DNA of 64,000 bases, from positions 6,171,364 through 6,235,363 of the forward strand of contig NC_132901.1 in assembly GCF_030463535.1 (NCBI RefSeq), in the 5' to 3' direction. A model generated the notes under the pieces. The model saw only the letters and a program-made list of their open reading frames with translations. It did no database searches and was not told the origin of the DNA. Shown here in pieces: positions 37,307 through 49,779 of the stretch. Source of the stretch: Salminus brasiliensis (lineage: Eukaryota > Chordata > Actinopteri > Characiformes > Bryconidae). Both the position numbers and the translations under genes were made by a program. Numbering within the stretch: the stretch's first letter is position 1; each line of letters opens with the position of its first letter.

Positions 37307-37548
37307 CATTCATTTGGGCAAAACCAATTTTAACCAAAAAGTCTTCTAGCATGATATTGTATAATACTTTAAACATCTGATAATTAACACTCAAAAAAAC
37401 ATACAATATTAAAAAAAAAAAAGAAGAAAAAGATAATCTATCATAATGAATTAAATATTTCTACAATCTACCAATACTGTTGGACTTACTACAGTAGAAG
37501 AGCCCTAACAAAGTACTGAGTGTATAAATAAGCATATTGTCAGACTGT
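37307..37548 (+). repeat. Recent direct duplication, copy 2
   Basis: Partner of 36763-37004, offset 544 bp. It lies in the 3' flank of ZNF-3. No terminal repeats or target duplications were noticed, so it is more likely a segmental copy than a transposon. Confidence 0.95.
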
Positions 37549-37995
37549 GGACTTTTCTGTATTGTACATTCTTTTTTGTTTGATCTTATGAAATATTCTA
37601 ATAATTTAAGATACTGTATTTCTGATTTCCATGAGTTATAAGCCATACTGATAAAAAAAGGGCTTGAAATGTTACTTGTTACAGGTACTTGTTACGTGTA
37701 ATGAATATAACATATTCATTACATGTTTTTAGCGTACAAGCAAAAGCCTTTAGAGCCCCAAAGTGTGATGCGGACAAATGCAATGTCTGTCTTGGAAGAA
37801 TACAATGTTGAGACAATATTTCTCCAGGATATGCATTAGTAAGACTAGAGAGCGTCCACATTGTAAATACACTTGTAAAAACTGCAACTGGACAGTTTTC
37901 ACCCCAATCAAAATGATAAAGAATTTCTATTTAGACATCATAGAACAAAATACATGTTCACGTACAGTGTAGATGTCCAACTCCTGTATACTCTG

Positions 37996-38761
<766 letters not shown>

Positions 38762-39654
38762 CTGCAGAAGAAAAGAAAAAAATGTTTAGTCACATACTAC
38801 AAAAGCTATTGCTTTATATGTAAACATAATAATAAATCAATACAAATGTAACCAGTATGTGGCAGGTGGGTGAAAACAGGTCTAATCTGGACAGTTTTCT
38901 TAACATTAAATTTAAAACTACTGCTGCTGTGGGATCTCAGAATATCACTAAAGCATCCAACCAGCATTACTGTAATCCAATTTTGATACATACAATACAG
39001 ACGTGCAATCATTTCTTCACCGGTCTGTATATTCCTGAACCTGACAACTGTACAATAATAGTAACTGAAAAATTTTATTTTCACAAAGACAACAAAGCAA
39101 CCATCAAAACTCATTTTTAATGTTCTTAACATTACTGGGCAAAATATTAAGTTTTGTCAGCATCAAGCGAGTGAATATTATTTGGCATCTAACCTCTAAT
39201 AGTTTTTTTATACAGTATTTGATTATAGCACATCATGAATGTTTCCCATATAAACAGCCATATAAACAGACTGTCAAAATAATTAAGAAATACAAATGTA
39301 GCAGTAATGCAAAATAAGACATTGGTGTCTCACATTTGTCTTCCTCTTTTCTTTTTTGCTGATCTGCAAATAATACGGAAAAACTAATAATACAAACTAA
39401 GGGAAAACTGATTAATGTTTATTGTTTTATTGCTGCTACTTTGTACATCCTTGACTATAGTTGAGATAGAGTTAGAGTTCATTCATTCATATGGTCTTTA
39501 TTGTCAGTTAGCAAATGCATAAAACAACCACAAGTTAAATCTCATGAGTTATTCCATAAATGAGCCATTCATAATCTGAATAATTGATTCTTGTTAGTTG
39601 CAGTCCTAAAGAGCAGAAATCATTGTGTGCTATTTGTGTGGAAACATCTTTAAT
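38762..39654. other. ZNF-3 upstream intron sequence
   Basis: No exon found. 39475-39545 ('atatggtctttattgtcagt') resembles the end of a LINE 3' tail, weakly. Confidence 0.35.
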
Positions 39655-40350
39655 GTTGCAGAAGGTATTTCCAAATAGCAATATACACATAAATGAGCCA
39701 AAATGTTATGGCCACCTGCCTAAAATGCTGTTAGTTTTTGCTTGCCACCTTAACAGCTCGCTCTACAAGATCTCCAAAGGTGGTCTGTGGTATCTGGGAC
39801 CAAGGCAATACACCTAATTCTGTTAGGAAAATTAGTTGGACATTTTGTTCAAGTGCATCCCACAGGTAAAATGGCATGCATGTACCCCCTCCATCCATGT
39901 TATACAAAATAACACTCACTGGAGCAGGCTGCCTTATTCCATTGCTAGGCCTAGTTTAAACACTTGTGTGTCCATTATAGGCACTTTCAATAGTTGACAA
40001 GGGTTAGCAGAAAGATGACTGGCTACATAGACCCATATGCAGAAGGCTACAACGCACTGTGTGGTGATAAACATTACTCCCATAGCAATCATTCAGAATT
40101 AATAGAACTAGCCACAGTAACCATTCTGATTGTGTTTGGAGAAGATTTAGCAGTCTTGGGCTCCAAACACCCTATCACCAGTTAATGATTGATCTCTCAT
40201 CTTGTCACAGTTGACAGGTATTCAGCATTGGGATCCATACATCTAGTCATTTCTGAGATGCTGTGACCCAGTCACCTAGCCATAACAATTTGGCCCTTGT
40301 CAAAGTCACTTCATGCTGATCCAAAACTACATCCACCGCGTAGACTGGGA
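39655..40350 (-). pseudogene. Tc1-like transposon relic
   Basis: The antisense of a Tc1 family whose left end reads 'atgagccaaaatgttatggc cacctgcc'-like. The interior keeps 'ggtatctgggaccaaggcaa', 'tttcaatagttgacaagggt', and 'cctagccataacaatttggc ccttgtc'-like, the latter encoding the transposase start (FDKGQIVMAR-like) on -. No intact frame. Confidence 0.65.
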
Positions 40351-41831
40351 GAACCAGTTATGGTATGGTGGGGAGGTAGTTTTTGTTGCAAAAATAATGC
40401 CTTGCATAGATCAAATCAAAATGAATTATTCTTCTAGAACTTCCATTGCAAATAAGGTTTATTAGTAACATTTTTAACAACTTCCAACTGTTTGCAATAG
40501 GGCAATCAAACAACAAATTAAATAACTCAACACATCTACTAAGTGTTTCCCAGCTTCTTCAACAAAAAATTGCCACGTTTAATAACTACTGCAGTCTCAG
40601 AATTATTCAGCCCTTCATGACCTAGTAGAGTAATTTTAATTGCAATTTGAATTTTGAGTGTTTAAAAGATGACTAAAGAAAATATTGAAATTTTAAGAGA
40701 AACATTCACTTTTTTATTATTATTATGGTTATATTAATGTTATTGAGAGTGCATCAACACACACAGCTTATTAGAATTATCAATAAATTAGTCATTCAAT
40801 TTATCAGCACAAACATCATTAGGTTAAATCAACAGTCAATGAATAGGTGCAGCCCTAGTTTGGTGAAAACATTACCAACATACTGACTTTTCCCATGATC
40901 AACATTAATGAAAGGATTGTTTAAAAAACGAATGCTCCCAGTAATCTGATAATGCTACATTAAATAATGAACTAATTTGATGCCAAAGCTATTTTTGCCA
41001 TCCGTCACCCATAAACTGTTTTTCATTTATTTATTTAAAAGTTATTTTCACATCTGAACTGTTCCTTGAGAGATCTTATCACACTTTTCTACTACACAGT
41101 GTGGTATGGTGGTAATCTCCTCCATGCAGGGAGAAAGACTTCACCTCCAAAGCCAAATAGACCATTTAACGTTTTTCCAAACTCATTTAAGCAGCTGAGT
41201 ATTCAGACATAGTTTGTGTTTAATTAAGCAATGAATATGAAATTTATATATATATGTGTGGTCTTTGACTAACATCAAGCTACAGAAAGTTAGACTGTTC
41301 ACCAATTTGATATAAATTGCACACAAAAAAGCACACAAAAAATTGTGAAAAGGCTCAGGTGTCAAAGATGTTTATTTATGGTTGATAATGCAGTGTTTTC
41401 CATGTTTGTTCAGGGTTTTTTTCTTTAATAAAATGTTTTATATTCTATGTACTCTTGAAAAAGAGAATAAGCCCATACCCATTACAACTGTTCACACTCA
41501 TTACCTAATGAAGACTGGAGCAGTCAACCTCCATCCCTGACTGGCGCAGTAGATGTTTAAGATCCGAAACCCTGAACTTGAATCAAACGTTGCCATGGAA
41601 CTTTATTTCGGTAAAAAGTGACAAACCATCATGAGACACTAATTTCAGATTAGAAGTTTGTTTACAGTACTCAATCAGCTCATTCGCTCCTGTATTGATG
41701 CATTTGCAAATACATACGCTAGCTAGCTATGCTAAGTATTTGAAAGCTGAAGCTGATCTTTGTAAGCACTAGCTAGCATCAGAGTAACGGTACTTGAAAT
41801 TAAAACTTATATAAACAGCTAGCTCTTAGCG
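40351..41831. other. No gene seen
   Basis: AT-rich; the stretch ending 'gaataggtgcagccctagtt' at 40860 resembles a common fish hAT-type repeat end. Confidence 0.35.
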
Positions 41832-42012
41832 TATTAACTAATGTCTGAGAAAACAAAAACAAGCGTGCATTACGCTGCCAACTATTATGCATCAAGAAAC
41901 ACAAGCTTATTGACAGTAAAGCCACAAAAGTTTTAAGCTAGCTAATACTAAAACTACTAGTTAGAAGATCCTCACGATGCTAATATGTTAACGCTATTTA
42001 GTCGTGCTACAA
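41832..42012 (-). promoter_or_regulatory. Putative ZNF-3 5' region, paralogous to 34919-35085
   Basis: See the block at 34919: the same ordered words recur here 3.1 kb upstream of ZNF-3. It lacks the strongly CpG-rich extension. A promoter or first-exon role is inference. Confidence 0.4.
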
Positions 42013-43789
42013 AACCACGTTTCAAAACCAGACTGATAAACTTACTGCTGATGCAAAGACGTTTAATAGAAGGACACTCTTTAAATGGACACTCTTTAAA
42101 TGTATGTTACTGATTCTAAATCATTTTTGTATCAGATAGCAGGAGAACGTTTGACCAATCAAGTGGCACACTGGCGGCTGCCCCCCAACAGTGCACTGGC
42201 TTTTTACTCATCCTTTACTCAGGAGGAAAATTTAACCAGCTAGGTTAAAGTGATGTTATACTGATTTTCGACTTTAATGTTTTAAATGAAATTGTACTAC
42301 TGATTTGGGACCTAAACTAATGGGCATGGAACAACCTCACGACATTAAAAAATAAAATGGATATTTTAGCTATATGTAGTTTAGCATGCGATTTTGATCA
42401 TATTATAGCCACTCAGTTATGGAAGTTTTAATTTTCAAATTTCTTGTATTGCAGCATAAAAATAATATTTAATAAATTGTACAAAAACTGAGAGAAGTTA
42501 AAGCTTTGTTAAAATCAAGTAAAACATTTTTAGGGACACGTCAATGTTTTGTATGTATAGTTTGTTTACATAAATCAGATTTTTGATGTATGAATGTAGC
42601 TAATAAATCTGTGTTAATGCATTTTGCTATATGCTTTTATGTAATTATTTTACTGTGCTGATGTTTACTGATATTTCGGAAAAAAATATTATTTACAGTA
42701 CAATACATCTTTTTTCACTATTCTTTTTGTTAATTACCCTTGTTGTTCATAAGGTGGTTTTAACATATTTATGACCATTATATTGACCAGTTTATTTACC
42801 AGAACTACAAGCAGCTTGTAGCTTGCCTCAATAAATGAACCCCAAAACACCCCAAAACTTTTTAATTATGTGATTCAGCCACTCCCTTCCCCCAAGTAAC
42901 ACATAAATTATACAAGTTGTTGTTGTTTTTATAAAATTTGTGGCAAGTAGCCTAGCCTCAAATTCAGTATAATCCTATTTCCAAATGTGAATCACCATTA
43001 CTAGTCCAGTTTATCCCTAAACTTAATTAACCTGTATCTTTGAACACATAGGATTGGATTTAGTTCCACTTGGCTCCACTTTGACAGTTTTAATATGAAA
43101 TACTGGGTTTACTCTGCTGCTCAAGACATCATTGCATTTGTGGTCCATTGCTCATTTAATAGCGTTAATCATTTTAATAATCAGTACACGCACACCTAAT
43201 TATGTTTTTCTAGTCTACTCTTTTCTGGTCTCCCCGAGGAGAATGGGGTAATGGCTTGCTTAGGAAGTGGGCTGTAGACACCAGAATTTCAGCTGTTCTC
43301 TGGCCGTGTGGACCCCAGAATCTTATCTTTTCTGGGCCTGTAAACCCTAGAGCTCTAGCTTTTCTGCTGTGTTATGATGATGTAGTACGTTTGAGATACA
43401 GGAGATGTGCAAGAGGACAAGCAAACAATAATGCTCTTTTTGATGGCAACATAATAATTAGAAAATTATTGGCTTGCCAGAGAAAACGGAGGGCTCCACA
43501 CCACTAAATTAATGATGTGGAGCTCACCACTCCCTAAGCTCAATGGCATTAGGTCTTTCCGCTTAGGGGCATCCTTACTGACTAATTAGATATGGTTGGT
43601 TGTACTGTTAGTTTGGGATACAGCAAGACAGTCTCACATGGGTTAGTAGCTTAGCATTGCGTTTCGAAATAAAAGTCCTTTTTGATGTTTAAAGTCATGT
43701 TATTATGCATGATTATTGCAAACCAAAGCACTGTATTGTGTATCCCTTGGTGTCTTCTTCTTCTTCTTCTTTTTCTTCTTCTTACAGGA
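42013..43789. other. No gene seen
   Basis: Unassigned. A small hairpin-forming pair (gctccaca / tgtggagc) occurs at 43491-43522. Confidence 0.35.
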
Positions 43790-44470
43790 TTAATAACTCG
43801 GGGAACCACTCAACCTGAACCTTTGTTCAAACTTTGTTGCACAGGTCCCATAAATTACACAGCGGCTATGACTTTATTTTCAATGCTTCATACTTTTGTT
43901 GAGATATTAAAGAACAACTAGGACAATTTTCCCCTAAAACAAGCCACTGTCGCTTGTCTATTCTTGTCTAAATCTAATAGCCAGCCATACTGGATTGTTG
44001 TCCCAAACATCTTTTGTGCAAAAGTGGTGGCACCTTACATTTCACCAGATGTTTATGGACACAGCTCTATTAACAAAATGTATTGAATGAGCTTTTGTCC
44101 CAAACATCTTTTGGGCAAAGGTTTCTGGACACAGCTCTATCCTCACCCTAGAAACCCACCCACTTACAGCTTCTGCAGGAACTGCACTACTTTTTAACTT
44201 TTTCATTTTTTATTTCACATTTTTTAAAATATTTTTGCTTTAATAGCATTAATATTTCCTTCAGGATATCTAGTTATTATTACATTGCTTGCTTTTCTTG
44301 GTTTCTTTTTCTTCCAGGATCAATAACTCAAGAACAGCTTAAGATGGAAACATCATTGTGTAGGTCTTATAAATGTCACAGAGGCTATTTTTTATTATTC
44401 ATACTTATTAAGATATTTAAGAGAACTAGGACAATTTCCCCATATACATTTAATGTGCCACTGTGACGTC
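43790..44470. repeat. Diverged direct repeats of a fish satellite-like unit
   Basis: 43790-43960 ('caggattaataactcggg', 'caggtcccataaat', 'gagatattaaagaac', 'aggacaattttcccc') is matched by 44318-44470 ('caggatcaataactcaag', 'taggtcttataaatgtcaca', 'agatatttaagagaacta'). The family commonly precedes TAGCAAC repeats in fish, as it does here. Confidence 0.7.
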
Positions 44471-44689
44471 ACTGTCATGTATAAACTGGCTTGAACCCGC
44501 TCTTCACTTTCGTTCTATTAATTTTAAGCCTCACTTTCTATGTCCCTCTCACTATAACTATATTACTAGAGTCTCCAGAACCTCTGTCTGTCTAACCCTC
44601 TACAACCCTCTTTTTCTGTTTGGCTAGCTATTTATCTATAGCTATCTATAACACACACTGCACACTCCACACACAGCACAAACACAACA

Positions 44690-45030
44690 CCATATTACCA
44701 CCTAGCAACAACTTAGCAATCACATCGGATTCTGCAGGAACAGCCTAGCAACACCTTAGCAACCACCTGGGGTAAAATAGCAACACACATATCAATATTG
44801 TTCATATTGGACAGTATAGCAACAGCCTAGCAACACTTTTACAAGCACCTGAGATAAAATAGCAACCTTCTAGCAATAGTAGCCACATAAGATACTATAG
44901 CAACATCCAAGCAACACCTGGCATACGATAGCAACCACTTATTAACAAAGGCCTAGCAACCAATACTTACAATCACATGGGATGTTTTAGCAATAACCTA
45001 GTGACAACCATAGCAACCACTTGGAATATT
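44690..45030. repeat. Degenerate TAGCAAC tandem repeat
   Basis: Many irregular copies of 'cctagcaacaccttagcaac cac'-type words. Non-coding. Confidence 0.85.
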
Positions 45031-46074
45031 GGGAAAATTGTTCTGACAAAAACAACTGCAAGTGACAAATTAACCCCTTAATCCCTTTTAGCTTTCCCAC
45101 ATTCATTATCAACAAAGATAATGTTATTCAAACACTCATTTAGAAATATTTTAATAGTTCTTGTCACATAAACTCACTTCAATTGTGGATTTAAGCTTAT
45201 TCTATTAAAATATCTGTCTTCCTGTATAAAAAAAATGACCAGTCAAAAAAACATCCCAAAGCATCTATTTGAGTGATCTTATTCATATCATACAATTGGA
45301 GAAGACAAAATACTCACTTATGGGTTCAGAAAGAAATTGCTTTCCATCTGGGATCCAGTTTTTAGGTATATAGGTAATCTGAAATGTATGCCTGATTTCA
45401 CCTAGAAAGGTTCCACAATTTAGAACCAGATCAGACCCACTTAATTATAATAAAAGGGAATTCTTAATTATATGTAAATAGTTGCTAAGTACCAGTCACT
45501 TTAGTTTAGTTTTGTTCTTGGTATCATCTTATCAGTTTATATTTACTTGTAATGAGGGAATAATCAGTATAGGGTACACTATGGGGTAACACCCCTATAT
45601 GTGTATTACATTTACAATGTTTTGAAGTATGTAGATGTATACAGATATTTGTATGTATATAATTGTGTTTGCATACATGTGTGTCTATGTGTACTGGTGA
45701 AACTGGAAATGGATGTTGATGTGCCAATGATTAACCACCAGTGCAGATCCTTGGTGCACCCACAGGCATTGATCATGATAATGACAAAGGTACAGATTAC
45801 ATATTAATGTACTAGTGGTTCTCAAATCAATCTGTCTCAAATTGTCCATGCGTTTTCTGTTCTAATGCCAGACATACCAGGAAATGTCCTACTAAGAACA
45901 ATTGCTACATGTTACATGTGAACTAGGAGATGGACTAGAGGAAGACCCTAACAACTGAGAAACACAGAATTAAACAATGCGTGACATTCATTTTTAAAAA
46001 GGAGATAGCTTTTATTAATTAACTCCAACAATGATGATGAACTTGTTTGAAAGAGCATGTAGAATTAATAGTGA
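45031..46074. other. Lectin 3' flank
   Basis: No exon found. This is downstream of the lectin stop on -. AATTAATTAAAAGC-like sequence near 46000-46020 could hold a poly-A site but no canonical AATAAA on - was fixed. Confidence 0.35.
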
Positions 46075-46249
46075 TTATGCACTGCTGTCATAATCTAAGA
46101 AGCGAGTTTTTTTCTCACAGATCCAGTAGTTACTTTCATAGCATGACACATCATCCCATGTCTTCCCACGTCGAGATCTGGTTACAGCACAGTCCTGCCT
46201 GAATGCCCATCCACCATTGTTGGGCTGGCCTTCCTCCCAGTTGCTGAAG
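46075..46249 (-). CDS. Lectin coding exon 5: last part of lectin domain
   Basis: Acceptor TATGTGTGCAG at 46250 and stop TAA at 46075-46077. It encodes FSNWEEGQPNNGGWAF, RQDCAVTRS and KTWDDVSCYESNYWICEK, then a 13-residue tail. It carries the ligand-loop QPN and the WDD residues. Confidence 0.88.
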
Positions 46250-49142
46250 CTGCACACATAATATCCAATCATAATTTTAATGCCAGATGATATTTATATG
46301 CTAGATGTTAGACTCATGACTAATGAGAACCCAGCAGGCATTATAAGAAAGGTATTTTGTAAGGTCAAAGCTGCGTGTTTTCCAAAAGTTTACAATGAAT
46401 TGGATACAATGCAGCATTTTCAGTTACTGTTCCCAATTATATTGTTATTGTTATTTTGTGAGCATTTCCATGTTAATGTACTGTCTAATTTATCCCACCT
46501 TTAGAAAGATGCCATTGTAACAGGATAAGAAGCTTCAATGATGGATCAAGGTAAACTATTTGTATTAATCCCTTAATGAAGAAAGGCATTTTATTTCGTA
46601 ACTTCTGTTCAAACTTGGTTATAGAAGTTTGTAATAACACTTTTGGACCACCGGCGGGCCATAAAATTACCATCTACAAATGTTGTCTCAAAGCTGCTTA
46701 TATTATTATAGTTATTTTGTGAGCATTTCCCTTAACATACCTTAAAGGTTGTTACACAGACAGACAATGACAATACATGTCATACAACTAACCAACGATA
46801 CACAATCCTAGTCCCTGAGATTTACCAACCTGAAGAGTTTTCCCTTAACCATGTCAAGTCAACTGCATTTTTCTGTTTTGATTTTCCGAAATGGCTGCTA
46901 TGTATGTGTTTCATGACCAGCCACTGAAAGAACTGGTGAGTACTACAGAATGGTAGTCATTGAGGCAGAACACAGATGACGTCTTTAGCACAGGGATGGC
47001 AAACCTGCAGTCACCCACACCTTCTGGTTAGCGCGTATGATGATTGGAAGTCCCATTATCTGTGCACTTGATGAAGCCTGTCAATGACATTTAAGTTGTC
47101 CTGTGTAGCAGACTTCTTTAATAGAGCTCAATATGTGTGTTTACAACAGTCATGGAGTGCTAAGTTGGTTTCAGTGAGATGCAAAAATATTTAGATTTTT
47201 CAAACAAAGAGGTTGTGATGCCTTTTTCTCTAGGTAACCTTTTTTAGGAATAATCTTTTTGCATTTCATGTTTTATGCTTCTTTGTTACTGCAATACTTC
47301 CCCCTTTATTCTCCTCTTTTTTGTTTGAGCATCTGTTTTGACCTCTTTTTAAAGAAGTGTATAGTTAACAACAAGTAACACTTGAAATAACTTTACAGAA
47401 AGTGAGGTGGTCCAGGTTGGCTAAGTTTTTTCATGTTGGCATTAGCTGAATTGGTAGGAGAAAGGTGAAGTCGCTGCTTCATGTGCAATTATTGGTGGAA
47501 TTTCCCCACTGCGGGACTAATAAAGGACTATCTTATCTTAATTACATGCTGGAAGCCTGTTCCCTAATTACAGACAACTGAATCTAAATAGGAAGGTCCT
47601 TCAAGTAGTTGGCCACACCACTCTATGGTTTTATTACACCCCACCCCATGTAAAAAAAAGCACAAAAATGGAAAAGAATTGCAAAAAAAAAGAGCGCAAT
47701 ACATGAAATTCCGAGTTGCAAAAGATTTATCCTAATAAAGTGTTGCAAAAGAAACTCTTCATCTTTGTGATAGTTTTATTTTCTCATCACTAAAGATTCC
47801 CCAGAATTAGCATTCTGTAGGGGCCAAGCAGCTGAGGTAGGGGCAGGGTGCAGCCTTATATATGCCACTGATGTTTGTGTAAACAAGCTACAATGTGTTT
47901 ATTCCATCGAGTCACATAAACAATGTCCTGGTGGAATTTAATCACACTTCAAGTTTGCATGATTAAAAATGTATAAAACAATTGGATCAGGTGCACGGTT
48001 TGTAGGTTACTGACTGGTCCATTAGGTTAGTTCAGTGCTTGTCTTGCATTAGTGCTGTGTGAAATGTACACTGTGACAATGAGAATTACTGTAATCTTCC
48101 ATAATAAATATTAAACCTAAGTATGTAATAAGCCTGGGCATGTAGCTGGGTTAGATTAGCCTGTTTCATGGGTCTCGATTTTTGGGGAAATCTACACAAT
48201 ATAAAACCTCCATTTATAGTAAGGCTTTGTTAAATAAAGACTCAAAGTAAGAGATTAATGACCAGAACTGAATTCCCTAATTTCTTACCCTGTGGACAGT
48301 ATTGAGTTGTCCACCCATTTCCAGGACCCTTCTGTGTCCATGTCAGTCAGACCAATAAAAACATCAGCATCTCTGAAAGAACTCAGAGTATCCACAAAGT
48401 CCTGTAGAGGTAAAATAATACCAAATATGCACTAAATGATGAAAAACTTCCATTTCATATTTACTCATTTTGCTATTAAAGTCACTTAAAGCCAGATTAA
48501 TTAGATGTTTGTAGCATATGTTGCATGCACTGAAGCACCCAGAGCTCATTTATCAACATGTGTACAGAAACCTTTTGCACATGTACAATTAAGGGAGTAG
48601 ACTATGCAAATATGCAAACATATATTTATAGCCACCAGTAAATATATAACAGCCTGGAGTGAGTTACCAGGGTCCAGTAGATAGTAGATCTAAATAGTAG
48701 GTTTAACAGGCATTCTTTTAGCTCATGGGCAGAAATTATTTTTCTGGATTTAAACATACAAACAAAATAAAAACAGTGTTGTTGTAGTTCAACTGCTTGA
48801 CCACTAAAGACTATCTCCAATCTTGACGTTACCTTTAACCAATAACCAAAATCAGTAACAGCTTTTTTAAGGGAAGTGAGGATGATTATTGAAGTTGATT
48901 AGTGTAGCTTTGCCATTCTGGACAGCATGAGCAGTTCTATCTTTGAGTTTATTTTTGATGTTCCAGGTCTTCTTCACAGGCACAGATCCATTACTGATCT
49001 TTATTTGCACAAACATTAGTAAAACTGGTAGCTTTGGGTATAGATATTTTGCAAGAGACATAAACAGCAGCTTAGCATTTCTCAAAAAAAATGTTTTTAA
49101 AAAGGTTTTACTGTTTAATAGATGGTTATGTTTTACATGTAC

Positions 49143-49193
<51 letters not shown>

Positions 49194-49696
49194 CATAATA
49201 ACATACCTGTTCCTCTTTGCTGTTTATGATCACCAGGTGTCCTTGTATACTTTCACATTTTTTTTTGCTCTCAGTCCAGCTCTTCCTTTCAGTAGAAATG
49301 TGGTAAACACTGCCGTTGAAATATATCCATCCCTGCTTGGTGAAACTGTCTGTATATTACATTACCAAACACAAACACTTACATTACTCATTACAGCCAG
49401 CAAGGCATGTCTGCTTCTTACTGTATTCAATAAGTATTGAACTATTAAAGCCCCTGCGAACAGTTTAAATGTTCAAATTTTTGTTTTAATAGTACAGCTG
49501 TGAAATACTTTTTTACCAGTGTCATATTTGAGAACTATATACAGTTGCAAGCAAAAGTTTGGACTCCTAATTTCTGTTACTATCATTAGGTATGAAATAT
49601 CAAACTATCCTATACCCTATAAATTATCAAAGGGTATACAATAAAAAGAACTATAGAATTATAATATAATATAACATTATATAATATAAAATAATC

Positions 49697-49779
<83 letters not shown>

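Noticed and set aside
39584-40185. Short frames that look like small proteins
   Set aside because: They fall inside the antisense of a Tc1-like relic.
44690-45030. Possible CRISPR-like array
   Set aside because: Irregular TAGCAAC repeats without uniform spacers in a vertebrate genome; a degenerate tandem repeat explains them.
49331-49336. Alternative acceptor just before GGATGG in lectin exon 3
   Set aside because: It would break the reading frame from exon 2, while the acceptor at 49350 keeps it.
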